From assembly GCA_003669555.1 (NCBI GenBank), contig QWOS01000100.1:1-35587 (forward strand): a stretch of 35,587 bases of DNA. The letters are read 5' to 3'. The position numbers and the translations under genes are program-made. The stretch is from Planctomycetota bacterium. Lineage in GTDB: Bacteria > Planctomycetota > Planctomycetia > Gemmatales > Gemmataceae. Positions 25,076 through 33,607 of this stretch are shown piece by piece. Under the pieces are notes generated by a model. That model searched no databases. It worked only from the letters and a program-made list of their open reading frames with translations, and had not been told where the DNA came from. Every line of letters begins with the position of its first letter. The stretch's first letter is position 1.

Positions 25076-25606
25076 GAAAAAACACGAAATCGTGGTGATA
25101 ACGGCATCTGAAAGTGCTGGCTCACATCTCTAACGGGCCAGGTCCAGCAAAAAGCAGGTTTCCCTGACACCAGGACCGTGCAGAAGTAACCGGTTTGAAC
25201 CCAAAAAAGGATGCACCCCTTTGGAATGTTCCGGCCCCAGTTTCCCAAGCGCATTTTTGCCTCCACCCCCATCAATTTATGCGGCTTGGCCACACTTGGG
25301 GAGTGCCTTCACGGGATTCCCGCACAGGAACCATCGTCAGGAATCTGGGTTAACCGACAAGGCACAATCCACACACCCCAAAATACCCATTTCAGCGAAG
25401 CCTCCTGCCGCCGCCGCCGAAAAGGCCATACAACCGGCAAATTTATTCCATTTGACCCATTGACCGCTCTCTTCCAATCTTTACCCTGATTAATAGACGG
25501 CCCTTCCTTCCCAGTCAGGGCTGTGGTTGTTGTGTTTTGGGCAGTTTGCGGGACTCCTTGGTTGCCTCCAGTGGCGGTCCCTTTATCACCTTTGGAGAAT
25601 ACATCC
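25076..25606. other. Intergenic region between divergent pxpC and the Cys-rich gene
   Basis: About 530 bases without a credible gene. It should hold the promoters of both the minus-strand pxpC unit and the plus-strand Cys-rich gene. Apart from the short CACGA-aa-TCGTG inverted repeat next to pxpC I see no strong motif, and composition is somewhat AT-richer than the coding flanks. Confidence 0.5.
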
Positions 25607-26011
25607 ATGTTGAGCGCGATTGTGTTGATTGCTTTGTCCACCGGGACCCAGGCTCCTGATTTCTTTTTCAAGAACAAGGCAGACTCCTGCGCCCCCGCTC
25701 CTGTTGTTGTTTCCACCTGCACCGGTTGCACCGGTGGCTGCAAGGGTGGCGAAAAGGCCGGCATCATGAGCCGCCTGAAAGACCGTGACAACGGCTGCTC
25801 AGGCTGCACCGGCGGCGATCGTGGTGGCCTCCTGAAGTGCAAGAAGAATGATGCCGCAACTGGTAGCTGCACCGGCGGCTGCACCGGCGGCGACAAGGCT
25901 GGCATCATGAGCCGCCTGAAAGACCGTGACAACGGCTGCTCAGGCTGCACCGGCGGCGATCGTGGTGGCCTCCTGAAGAGCCACAAGAAGAACGGCTGCA
26001 ACGGAAGCTGA
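25607..26011 (+). CDS. Small secreted Cys/Gly-rich protein with internal tandem repeat
   Basis: A 134-aa protein. The N-terminus MLSAIVLIALSTGTQAPDFF looks like a short signal peptide. The rest is dominated by CTGCTGGCKGG-type Cys/Gly/Thr stretches and a repeated block of about 60 residues: TGG.KAGIMSRLKDRDNGCS followed by GCTGGDRGGLLK, seen twice with near-identical DNA. The conserved AGIMSRLKDRDNG cores alternate with Cys-Gly clusters, so metal binding or disulfide cross-linking of an extracellular or wall-associated protein is plausible. I do not recognise a named family. The start has a GGAG site. The DNA repeat also makes the opposite strand open, but that frame is Pro/Arg-rich and not credible. 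A strong terminator follows. Confidence 0.7.
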   Translation: MLSAIVLIALSTGTQAPDFFFKNKADSCAPAPVVVSTCTGCTGGCKGGEKAGIMSRLKDRDNGCSGCTGGDRGGLLKCKKNDAATGSCTGGCTGGDKAGIMSRLKDRDNGCSGCTGGDRGGLLKSHKKNGCNGS

Positions 26012-26018
26012 CTTTCGA

Positions 26019-26045
26019 GACTGACGGGATACTTTGCTGTCAGTC
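26019..26045. terminator. Hairpin after the Cys-rich gene
   Basis: GACTGAC (26019-26025) pairs with GTCAGTC (26039-26045) around a 13-base loop, a few bases after the stop. Together with the stronger hairpin just downstream it probably helps end transcription or protect the mRNA end. Confidence 0.4.
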
Positions 26046-26053
26046 TTCGAAAA

Positions 26054-26087
26054 ACCGCCTGGGGCAGGAAGTCCCGGCGGTTTTTTT
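26054..26087 (+). terminator. Rho-independent terminator between the Cys-rich gene and pxpA
   Basis: ACCGCC (26054-26059) pairs with GGCGGT (26076-26081), with further G-C pairs inside, and a run of seven T residues follows. It sits between convergent genes and overlaps the pxpA stop region. It should end plus-strand transcription; an A run on the other side (26048-26054) gives it some bidirectional character. Confidence 0.85.
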
Positions 26088-26802
26088 ACGTACTTACGGG
26101 CTGTAGCCGATAACCTGCCAGCGCAAGGCTTCGTCGGGCGGCAATCGCCAGGGCCAGGGCCCCTGGACTGTCGCCGTGCACGCAAATAGTGGCCACGCCA
26201 TCACCTGCCAGACGCCCAACCTGTGCCGAGACCGCATCCGGATCGGTGAGCAAATCCCCCAGCTGGCCACGGGGAATCAGGCCACCTTCAGGGGTGTAAC
26301 CGCGCTCGGCAAAACCCTCGGCCCAAAACGGCACGCGTCCCTGGCAGGCCATGTGCAAGGCGCTGGCAGGCAGACCCAGCACGGCAAGATCGAAGCGCTG
26401 GGCCACCCGCACCACCGCCGCCGCCACCTCACCCACGGAGCATGCCATGTGGTAAAGAGTGCCGTGGGGTTTCAGGTGAACCAGCCGTGTACCCGCTTTT
26501 TCGGCCAGCCCAACCAGCACTTCCACCTGATAATTCATCCAGTCAGACATATTTTCCAGGGAATATTCCAGTATGGTCCGCCCCATTCCCTGCCGATCCG
26601 GCAAACCGGGATGGGCGCCAATTCCCAAAGGCCGGACCTGCTTCTCTGCCACTGCCAGGCGCAGCACCCGGTCTGTTTCGGCCACGCTGCCGGCATGGGC
26701 ACCACAACAGAGGTTCACGGAAGTCACCACCTGCAGCAGGGGACCGTCCCAGCCGGCCCCTTCTGCCAGATCCGCATTCAGGTCGATCACCAGACTGCTC
26801 AT
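26086..26802 (-). CDS. pxpA: 5-oxoprolinase subunit A (PxpA, LamB/YcsF family)
   Basis: A 238-aa protein of the LamB/YcsF family. The N-terminal IDLNADLAEG, the VNLCCGAHAG segment, IGAHPGLPDRQGMGR, the QVEVLVGLAEKAG block, LVHLKPHGTLYH and FAERGYTPEGGLIPRGQLG follow family order. PxpA is the subunit of ATP-dependent 5-oxoprolinase that completes ring opening of pyroglutamate. The ATG at 26802 follows a canonical AGGAGGTGA site. The mogA gene lies upstream on the same strand 53 bases away, so co-transcription is likely although unrelated in function. pxpB is not seen in the window. Confidence 0.9.
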   Translation of the reverse strand: MSSLVIDLNADLAEGAGWDGPLLQVVTSVNLCCGAHAGSVAETDRVLRLAVAEKQVRPLGIGAHPGLPDRQGMGRTILEYSLENMSDWMNYQVEVLVGLAEKAGTRLVHLKPHGTLYHMACSVGEVAAAVVRVAQRFDLAVLGLPASALHMACQGRVPFWAEGFAERGYTPEGGLIPRGQLGDLLTDPDAVSAQVGRLAGDGVATICVHGDSPGALALAIAARRSLALAGYRLQPVST

Positions 26803-26855
26803 GCAACTCACCTCCTGTTTGATTGTGCTTTCCGGCCCCACCGCTGCCATGCCGC

Positions 26856-27437
26856 TTATTTGCCCGGACGAAAAGCCTTCACCAGCGCGGCGTCGGTTTC
26901 CAGCTTCGGGCCGCCCATCAGGTCGATGCAGTAGGGTACAGCCGCGAATATTGCCAGAAGACATTCCTCGATGGCGGCTGGTTTCCCCGGCAAGTTGATG
27001 ATCAGGCAACCGCCCCGGGTTCCAGCCACCTGCCGGGAAAGTATCGCCGTGGGAACCGATTTGAGCGAAGCGGCCCGCATTTGTTCGCCAAAGCCTGGCA
27101 TTTCCCGTTCGCAAACCGCCAGCGTGGCCTCCGGGGTGATATCCCGACGAGCAGGGCCTGTACCCCCCGTTGTGACCACCAGGCAACACCCGAGCTCGTC
27201 GGCCAGTTCGCGCAGCGTCGCTTCCACCACAGGCTGTTCATCCGGGATCAGTTTGCTGACCAGCACATGGGGGCTGGTCAGCACCCTGGTCAAAAAGTCA
27301 ACAATGGCGGGGCCGCCACGGTCGGCATATACCCCCGCGCTGGCGCGATCAGAAACTGTTACCACCCCGATCCGGGCAGGCGCACATTCTGGCTGCAATC
27401 CGTCAGAAGGCCCTGCCGATGTCTGGGTATCCACCAT
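26856..27437 (-). CDS. mogA: Molybdopterin adenylyltransferase (MogA/MoaB family)
   Basis: A 193-aa MoCF-binding-fold protein. The motifs IGVVTVSDRASAG, TTGGTGPARRDITPEAT and the C-terminal GTRGGCLIINLPGKP are those of MogA/MoaB, which activates molybdopterin by adenylation before metal insertion. About 20 non-conserved residues precede the domain; the ATG at 27437 follows a GGGGGAGGG site, so they are probably translated. It is divergent from the alcohol dehydrogenase gene and upstream of pxpA. No other moa/mob/moe genes lie in the window. Confidence 0.88.
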   Translation of the reverse strand: MVDTQTSAGPSDGLQPECAPARIGVVTVSDRASAGVYADRGGPAIVDFLTRVLTSPHVLVSKLIPDEQPVVEATLRELADELGCCLVVTTGGTGPARRDITPEATLAVCEREMPGFGEQMRAASLKSVPTAILSRQVAGTRGGCLIINLPGKPAAIEECLLAIFAAVPYCIDLMGGPKLETDAALVKAFRPGK

Positions 27438-27550
27438 ATCACTCGCCCTCCCCCGTCCACGGGGCTAAGATCTGATTGTCAGAGACAGTGTGAACCATAA
27501 ACGGCCCGGCGGCAATTGCCAGTGGATCGTTATTTTTACGGATTGCCACC

Positions 27551-28753
27551 ATGCGAACCATTTGGACATTCCACACCGCCAGTCAGATGCGATTCGGCTG
27601 GGGTGCTGCCAGCGAAGTCGGTGAAGTCGCCATCCGGTTGGGTTTGCGCCGGCTGCTGATCATCACCGACTCCATCCTCGAACGCCTCGGCATCGTTGAG
27701 ACACTGGCCGCTTCCCTGCGCGGCGCGGGCATCCACCATGAGCAGTTCCATGGCGGCGAGCCGGAACCCTCCCTGGCTGCGGTGCTGCGCGCGCTTCAGG
27801 CGGGCCACGACTGCCAACCCGACGGTATTATCGGCCTGGGCGGCGGCAGCAACATGGACATGGCCAAGATTGTTGCCACTTGCCTGACCCACGGCGGCAA
27901 GCCCACCGACTACGCCGGGGAAGATCGCATCCCCGGCCCCATCCTGCCCCTGATCTGCGTGCCTACCACCTCAGGCACTGGTTCCGAGGTGAGTTCGGCG
28001 CTGGTCTTCACAGATCCTGGCGCCGGCATGAAGGTAAGCTGCCTCAGCCAATACCTGCGCCCCCGCGCCGCCCTGGTCGATCCAGCCCTGAGCCTCACCT
28101 GCCCGGCACAGGTTACCGCTGACAGTGGTATCGATGCCCTGGTTCACGCCATCGAGGCCTTCACAGCGGTCGACAATGCCCATTACGCGCTTCCCGCTGG
28201 CAAAACCTCGTGCTACCAGGGCAGCAACCCCATGGCCGATCTGGCTGCCACCGAGAGCATCCGGCTGTGTGGCCAATTCCTGGCCCGCGCGGTGGCCGAT
28301 GGCACCGATCGCGAAGCCCGTGAGGGCATGGCGCTGGCTGCCACTCTGGGGGGCATGGCATTCTCCAATGCCGGGGTGGCTCTGGTCCATGCCCTGGAAT
28401 ACGCCGTGGCCAGCGAGGTGCATGTGAGCCATGGGGCCGGCAACGGGCTGCTGTTGCCCCATGTGATGCGCTACAATCTGCCGGCCCGGGCTAGCCGGTT
28501 CGCCCGCGTTGCCACGCTGCTGGGTGGCGACACGCAGGGACTCGCTGAGCCGGATGCAGCCGCTCTGGCGGTGACCCTGGTTGAAAAACTTACCCGGCAA
28601 ATCGGCATCCCGCTACGGCTGCGCGACCTGGGCATGCAGCCAGAACAGATGGCCCGGGCAGCGCCCCGCGCCGGCATCGAACGGCTTTGGCGTGTCAACC
28701 CGCGTCGACCATCGGCCGGGGAAGTTCTGGAGATCCTGCAAAATGCCTGGTGA
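27551..28753 (+). CDS. Iron-containing (group III) alcohol dehydrogenase
   Basis: A 400-aa enzyme of the metal-dependent Fe-ADH family. It shows the NAD-binding GLGGGSNMDMAKIVA motif, CVPTTSGTGSEVSSALVF, the metal ligands in GIDALVHAIEAF (Asp, His), GVALVHALEYAV and VSHGAGNGLLLPHVMRYNL (His), and full length. Substrates in this family range from ethanol, methanol and 1,3-propanediol to lactaldehyde and 4-hydroxybutyrate and cannot be read from sequence. The nearby H4MPT genes make an aldehyde- or C1-related role attractive, but they are about 4.5 kb away and on another transcript. The start ATG has only a weak ribosome site (ACGGA). Gene is convergent with the CBS gene. Confidence 0.9.
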   Translation: MRTIWTFHTASQMRFGWGAASEVGEVAIRLGLRRLLIITDSILERLGIVETLAASLRGAGIHHEQFHGGEPEPSLAAVLRALQAGHDCQPDGIIGLGGGSNMDMAKIVATCLTHGGKPTDYAGEDRIPGPILPLICVPTTSGTGSEVSSALVFTDPGAGMKVSCLSQYLRPRAALVDPALSLTCPAQVTADSGIDALVHAIEAFTAVDNAHYALPAGKTSCYQGSNPMADLAATESIRLCGQFLARAVADGTDREAREGMALAATLGGMAFSNAGVALVHALEYAVASEVHVSHGAGNGLLLPHVMRYNLPARASRFARVATLLGGDTQGLAEPDAAALAVTLVEKLTRQIGIPLRLRDLGMQPEQMARAAPRAGIERLWRVNPRRPSAGEVLEILQNAW

Positions 28754-29075
28754 GTAGCGGTGCCACCCATGACGCACAATATCCACCGGCTAGGCCATCT
28801 CAAGTCGACTTTGACAGGCGCCGGCGCGGGAGACCACTGAACGAAAAGCCTCAGCCAGCCGAGGCTGGAGCTGATCAACAGCCCTGGCTTCCCTGTCACC
28901 GGTCGGGCAAATCACCGGTATCTGACTCACCGCGTTGGACACGCTCACGGGCCTCGCCTGCCAGCCTGGCAATGATCAGCACCGCGCAGACAAACGCCAG
29001 CGGCCGGGCGGATATCCGCCCGAACCAGCGGGTGAATACCTGGTATATGTTCCCAGAGCGAGACAGGCTTTTCCA
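28754..29075. other. Intergenic region with a possible degraded membrane-protein fragment
   Basis: About 320 bases between convergent stops. The only coding-like signal is on the minus strand (see the entry at 28896-29075). A perfect 16-base palindrome GGGCGGATATCCGCCC lies at 29006-29021, inside that fragment. I see no terminator with a clear T run. Confidence 0.4.
28896..29075 (-). pseudogene. Possible remnant of a small membrane-protein gene after the CBS gene
   Basis: Reading on in the CBS-gene frame past its TGA gives 59 codons with a protein-like string: a basic segment VFTRWFGRISARPL, a hydrophobic FVCAVLIIARLAG, and a charged end. There is no ATG in this frame; an ATG overlapping the CBS stop (TGATG) opens another frame for about 43 codons. 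One frame change near 29040 would join MEKPVSLWEH to the hydrophobic piece. The first part vaguely recalls the N-terminus of low-affinity iron-permease-type proteins, but that is weak. It may be a decayed gene, or chance. Confidence 0.25.
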
Positions 29076-29540
29076 TCACACCAAACGCCGGACAATATCG
29101 ATAGCACTGATGGCCCCCACCAGCACCCCGGCGGCATCCACCACAAACAACTGATGCACTTTCAGCTTCAGCAGCTCCGCAATCACCTCATTGGTTGGTG
29201 TGCTGGGCAAGACACAGAATATGGCGGGCGTCATGATATCTTCCACCAGGGTGACATCAACATCTTCCTCGGTGAAACCAACCGGCACTCGGTCGGATGG
29301 CCTGTGCGCCAAATGGGTGCCATGCTCCCGGTCGTGCGACAGGATATCCCCCTGGGTCAGCACCCCGATCGGGCGGCCCGCCTTATCGATCACGGGAGCG
29401 GCATGGTATCCCTTGTCGGTGAACAAGGCCACAGCCTCGGCTACTGTGGCCTTGCCACGCAGCGAGACCAGGGTTGGGCCCATCAATTCACTGGCCGTGG
29501 AGGCCCTGAGCATCGGACCAATCGTGGTGAAGCTTGGCAC
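29076..29540 (-). CDS. CBS-domain pair protein
   Basis: A 154-aa stand-alone CBS-pair protein. The first CBS motif is MGPTLVSLRGKATVAEAVAL through GRPIGVLTQGDILSH, and the second is VEDIMTPAIFCVLPSTPTNE through GVLVGAISAIDIVRRLV, separated by a charged linker. CBS pairs usually bind adenine nucleotides and act as energy or signal sensors; here no attached enzyme or channel domain is present. The start is probably the GTG at 29540, which has a GGGGGA site at a good distance; an internal ATG at 29513 is the alternative. The downstream fragment at 28896-29075 could be its former partner. Confidence 0.85.
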   Translation of the reverse strand: MPSFTTIGPMLRASTASELMGPTLVSLRGKATVAEAVALFTDKGYHAAPVIDKAGRPIGVLTQGDILSHDREHGTHLAHRPSDRVPVGFTEEDVDVTLVEDIMTPAIFCVLPSTPTNEVIAELLKLKVHQLFVVDAAGVLVGAISAIDIVRRLV

Positions 29541-29735
29541 GGTGAATCCCCCTGTGGAACTGGCCAGAAAAAATGGCCCGGACGGACAATTCCGGACCTT
29601 TATGTCATATTACAGGAAAATTGCACAGCAAGACAGCCCCAGTTTGGCAATAACCCGATCGCCAGACTTTGGGAATTGGGTCGCGTGTCGCTTGGCCCCG
29701 GTCAAGTTGACAGGCCCCCAGACAATGGTAGTTTA

Positions 29736-29777
29736 AGCACTATCCGGCGGCACTTGTTTTGGTCGCCGGATAGTGCT
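29736..29777. promoter_or_regulatory. Perfect 14-base inverted repeat just before the TIG-like gene
   Basis: AGCACTATCCGGCG (29736-29749) and CGCCGGATAGTGCT (29764-29777) are exact reverse complements around a 14-base loop. There is no T run, so it is not a standard terminator. It ends six bases before the first possible ATG (29784) of the next gene and could act as an operator or as an mRNA hairpin hiding the ribosome site. Confidence 0.6.
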
Positions 29778-29783
29778 GGCTGA

Positions 29784-30320
29784 ATGATTCCTGCAGGCTA
29801 CATGGAAAATCCAAAAATGACTGGCAAATCCCCTGTTGGCCCTGTTCCCGAGGATGGAAGTTTTTCTGGCGATTATTCCGGTGTGGTGTCGCAGGTGCGA
29901 AGTGATGGCGAACCGGACTTGTCCATTTCCCGGCGCGGAGCTCTTGGGGCATTCGGATTATTAACCATGCTCCCTGCACCTGCTTCTCCTGTTATCGATT
30001 CAAACCCTCTTTTTAATTACAATACCAATGACAAATTTTCATACCTCGTTATCACAGGGACGGATTTCGGGACTGACCCGGGTATAACCATTGGCCCGGG
30101 TGCGTTTGTTTACCAAGACAAAAAGCTTTTGGATTCGAATACGAATTCCTGGGTGATTCGGCTGAAGTATAACAAGTCACCGATCCCAGGTAGCTCGGTG
30201 TTGCCAAGTCAGGCTGCCAACCTGGCGCGCGATAAAATATCCATCACCGTGAAAAACAAGCTATCAGGAAAAACTTCTCCACCTGTTCAATTTGACTGCA
30301 TGGTATTTATATGGGCGTGA
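29784..30320 (+). CDS. Small Tat-leader protein with an IPT/TIG-like region
   Basis: A 178-aa protein if translation starts at 29784. A twin-arginine leader SISRRGALGAFGLLTMLPAP begins only at about residue 47; it closely resembles the leader of the beta-propeller at 11940 (PISRRSALGALGFFSTLPAF). The upstream ~46 residues may thus be an unusually long n-region, or the true start lies further in (ATG at 29802 or 29817, or a GTG/TTG nearer the leader). The mature part (FSYLVITGTDFGTDPGITIG ... ISITVKNKLSGKTSP) resembles an IPT/TIG immunoglobulin-like fold. It is predicted to be exported; function unknown. No good ribosome site is seen at any candidate start. Confidence 0.65.
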   Translation: MIPAGYMENPKMTGKSPVGPVPEDGSFSGDYSGVVSQVRSDGEPDLSISRRGALGAFGLLTMLPAPASPVIDSNPLFNYNTNDKFSYLVITGTDFGTDPGITIGPGAFVYQDKKLLDSNTNSWVIRLKYNKSPIPGSSVLPSQAANLARDKISITVKNKLSGKTSPPVQFDCMVFIWA

Positions 30321-30451
30321 GTGCCAATGAAAGCCTGCCAGGGCTTGGGAACGGGCTGGTGCCACGGGCTTGCCGTGCCCGGAACATAGGGGCCAACCGG
30401 CCGTGGGGCTGTTGCTGCCTGCTTGCCCGCCACGCCTTTTCAGGCCACGGG

Positions 30452-33400
30452 TCACACCCAGCCGGCGCATAGCAGCTCGGCCTGGGCCAGCACCGTCTGG
30501 GTGGCCCCATCTGTCAGGTCGGGCGGGAAGCCATACTTGCGGAGGATTTTCTTCACCATCACTTTAATCCTGGCCCGGGCACTCTCGCGAAGAGTCCAGT
30601 CAATCGTCACACTGGCCCGGACCCGGGTCACCAGTTCGGTAGCGATCACTTTCAACCCATCATTCCCCATCAGCTTGATCGCACTTTCGTTGGCAGCCAG
30701 GGCATCGTAGAAAGCAACCTCGTCATCCGTCAGGCCCAATTCCTCGCCCCGTTTACCCGCTTCACTCATCTCCCTGGCCAACTGGATCAGTGCTTCGATG
30801 ACTTTCTGCGTGGCAATGGCCCGGTTATGGTAGGCGTTCAGGGTCAGCTTCAGTTTTTCACTAAAGAGCTGCGACTGTACCAGATTCTTGCGGGACCGAA
30901 CCTTGATCTCGTCTTTCAGCAGCTTGGCCAATAATTCCGCCGCGACATTCTTATGTTTCAGCCCCCGCACTTCCACCAGGAACCGTTCATCCAGAATGCT
31001 GATATCCGGGCGCTTCAAGCCAGCCGCGGCAAAGACATCAATGACCTCGCCCTCTGTGGTAATGGCCCGCGATACCAGTTGGCGCACGGCAGCATCGATC
31101 TGCTCGGGCGTCTTGCCTCTTTCGGTGTTGTTCTTGGTCAAAGCCGAGGCTATCGCCTGGAAGAAAGCGACATCATCCCGGATATCGCTGGCCTGATCGC
31201 TCGATGAGCACAGCGAGAACGCGCCGGATATCTCGCGGACCGTTTTCACAAAACGGTTCTTGCCATCTTCCAGTTGCAGGATGTGCTCCTGCCCTGCGGG
31301 TATGAGCGCCAGCCTTTCCATCGGCGCGCCTGTGGCCCATTTCGACCAGTCAAAACCATGGAACATGTCACAGGCAATGCCGTGTTTCTCCAACAGCACA
31401 TCAATGGCCAGGCCAATGTCATTGGCAGGTGTCCCCTTGCCGCCACTATCGGTATAGGTGGCCAGCGCCTTTTTCAGTTGGTCGGCAAGGCCCAGGTAAT
31501 CAACCACCAGGCCGCCTTGCTTGTTGTCGAATACCCGGTTGACCCGGGCAATGGCCTGCATCAATCCATGGCCCTGCATGGGCTTGTCGGCATACATGGT
31601 GTGCAGGCAGGGCGCATCAAAGCCTGTCAGCCACATGTCGCGCACAATCACAATCCTGAAAGGGTCCCTGGGGTCCTTGAACCGGTTGGCCATGAGCCTG
31701 CGCCGGTCTTTGCTGCGAATATGCGGTTGCCAATCGGGGCCATCGGTGGCTGCACCCGTCATCACCACTTTCACCAGGCAGGTGGTGTTTTTCTCCGCCT
31801 CCGCATCATCATCCGGTGCCCCCGCCCATGCCGGGCGCAACCTGACCAGGGCGTTGTAAAGATCCACACAAATACGCCGGCTCATGCAGACAATCATCGC
31901 CTTGCCGTTCAGGGCTTCCAGCCTTCTCTCAAAATGGACAACCAAATCAGCGGCAACCTGTCCGATCCGCTTGGCCTCGCCCACCACGGCTTCAACCGCA
32001 GCCCATTTGCTTTTCAACTTGTCCCTGGCTGTCTGTTCCTCGGCCTCGGTGATGGTGTCAAATTCCGCATCAATACGGGGTAATTCTTTTTCATTAAGGG
32101 CCAGCCTGGCAATCCGGCTTTCATAATAAATGGGTACCGTTGCCTTGTCTTCCACCGCCTGCCTGATGTCATAAATGCTGATGTAGTTGCCAAAAACACC
32201 CCGGGTGTTGGCGTCTGTCTGCTCGATGGGTGTGCCGGTGAAGCCGATGAACGATGCGTTTGGCAAGGCATCGCGCAGATTGCGGGCAAAACCATAGGCC
32301 TTTTTGCCGGTTTTCGGATTCACCTTGCCGCCGAAGCCATACTGGGTGCGGTGCGCTTCATCCGCGATGACAATAATGTTCTGCCTGTCGCTCAGCCTCG
32401 GCATTTTTTCGGTGTCCTCCGGCATGAACTTGTGGATGGTGGTGAATACCACCCCGCCACTGGCCCGGTTCAGCAGCTCCCGCAAATGCTCCCGGTTGTC
32501 GGCCTGGACAGGTATCTGGCCCAGAATGTCATGGCACCGCTGGAACTGGCCAAAGAGCTGGTCATCCAGATCGTTGCGATCAGTCAGCAGCACCAGGGTT
32601 GGATTCCCCATGGCTGGGTGCCGCACGATCCGCCCGGCATAGAACAGCATCGAAAAACTCTTGCCGCTGCCCTGCGTATGCCAGACCACACCCACCTTGC
32701 GGTCTGCGGTGACATCGTTTTTGCCCTGGCTGGTCTGGCTCATGCCACTGGCACGCACCGTTTCCGCCACCGCGAGATTCACGGCATGAAACTGATGGTA
32801 GCCAGCGATAATCTTTTGCACTTTCCCGGAGTCGGGATCTTCATCAAAGACGATGAAATGTTTCAGCAAATCCAGAAACCGCTGCTTTTCGAAGACGCCC
32901 TTGATCAAAACCTCCAACTGCAACCAACCTTTGGGAGCTTCTGTCTTGCCGTCGATGGTGCGCCATATCTTGAACCATTCCTGGTTGGCGGTGATGGAGC
33001 CCAGGCGGGCCTCGATGCCATCACTGACCACCAGCAACGCGTTGGTGTGCATCAGGGCTGGAATCTGGGCCTTGTAGGTTTGCAGTTGCGAATGGGCGCT
33101 CCAGATGGTGGCGTCTTCATCAGTCGGGTTCTTCAATTCGAAAACAGCCAGGGGCAGGCCGTTGACAAACAGCACGATATCCGGCCTGCGGTTATGCTGT
33201 CCCTCCACCACCGTGAACTGATTGACCACCAGCCAGTCATTCTTTTCGGGCCGGTCAAAATCAATCAGCCCCACCCGTTCGCCGGCAATCGAACCATCAG
33301 CCCGCTTGTATTCCACCAACACCCCATCCCGCAGAACCTCATGAAAGGCCCGGTTGGTTTGCATCAGCGATGGGGTGCCATGGCGTAGCACTTTCTGGAA

Positions 33401-33607
33401 GGCCTCTTCCCTGGCCTCGGCTGGCATTTTCGCATTGATTCGCGCCAGTGCAGATCGCAGCCGCCCCTCCAGCACCACCGAGCCAAACGATTCCCTTTCC
33501 GATGCCGATTCACCCGGTGCAAGGCCGGGCCCGCCGGCGTAGGCGTAGCCAAGCTCTTTGAACCATTCAATGGCGGCCATCTCAACGGTATCTTCATTCA
33601 TACTCAT
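30452..33607 (-). CDS. hsdR: Type I restriction enzyme, R subunit (HsdR)
   Basis: A 1051-aa HsdR of normal length. The N-terminal PD-(D/E)xK nuclease is visible ([20 protein letters not shown], Asp 143 and Glu 157-x-Lys 159). The SF2 translocase follows, with Walker [14 protein letters not shown] at about 307-319, [16 protein letters not shown], the DEAH box [12 protein letters not shown] at about 414-425, [10 protein letters not shown], and the downstream helicase half ([30 protein letters not shown]). The C-terminal helical region binds the methylase core. The start overlaps the DCD-like gene stop by four bases. The gene looks intact, although its methylase and specificity partners here are broken, so it may be idle, be served by another locus, or be repurposed. 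Confidence 0.95.
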   Translation of the reverse strand: MSMNEDTVEMAAIEWFKELGYAYAGGPGLAPGESASERESFGSVVLEGRLRSALARINAKMPAEAREEAFQKVLRHGTPSLMQTNRAFHEVLRDGVLVEYKRADGSIAGERVGLIDFDRPEKNDWLVVNQFTVVEGQHNRRPDIVLFVNGLPLAVFELKNPTDEDATIWSAHSQLQTYKAQIPALMHTNALLVVSDGIEARLGSITANQEWFKIWRTIDGKTEAPKGWLQLEVLIKGVFEKQRFLDLLKHFIVFDEDPDSGKVQKIIAGYHQFHAVNLAVAETVRASGMSQTSQGKNDVTADRKVGVVWHTQGSGKSFSMLFYAGRIVRHPAMGNPTLVLLTDRNDLDDQLFGQFQRCHDILGQIPVQADNREHLRELLNRASGGVVFTTIHKFMPEDTEKMPRLSDRQNIIVIADEAHRTQYGFGGKVNPKTGKKAYGFARNLRDALPNASFIGFTGTPIEQTDANTRGVFGNYISIYDIRQAVEDKATVPIYYESRIARLALNEKELPRIDAEFDTITEAEEQTARDKLKSKWAAVEAVVGEAKRIGQVAADLVVHFERRLEALNGKAMIVCMSRRICVDLYNALVRLRPAWAGAPDDDAEAEKNTTCLVKVVMTGAATDGPDWQPHIRSKDRRRLMANRFKDPRDPFRIVIVRDMWLTGFDAPCLHTMYADKPMQGHGLMQAIARVNRVFDNKQGGLVVDYLGLADQLKKALATYTDSGGKGTPANDIGLAIDVLLEKHGIACDMFHGFDWSKWATGAPMERLALIPAGQEHILQLEDGKNRFVKTVREISGAFSLCSSSDQASDIRDDVAFFQAIASALTKNNTERGKTPEQIDAAVRQLVSRAITTEGEVIDVFAAAGLKRPDISILDERFLVEVRGLKHKNVAAELLAKLLKDEIKVRSRKNLVQSQLFSEKLKLTLNAYHNRAIATQKVIEALIQLAREMSEAGKRGEELGLTDDEVAFYDALAANESAIKLMGNDGLKVIATELVTRVRASVTIDWTLRESARARIKVMVKKILRKYGFPPDLTDGATQTVLAQAELLCAGWV

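Noticed and set aside
25309..26001. 230-codon minus-strand frame with repeated Pro/Arg/Ser blocks opposite the Cys-rich gene
   Set aside because: The repeat is a by-product of the duplicated DNA; the plus-strand gene has a ribosome site, leader and terminator, and this frame has none.
29006..29021. Perfect palindrome GGGCGGATATCCGCCC
   Set aside because: Short, between convergent genes and without a T run; most likely chance in GC-rich DNA or part of the possible gene remnant.
32351..33388. 345-codon open frame on the plus strand opposite hsdR
   Set aside because: Antisense to the strongly conserved HsdR motifs; His/Gln/Pro-rich composition typical of a shadow frame.
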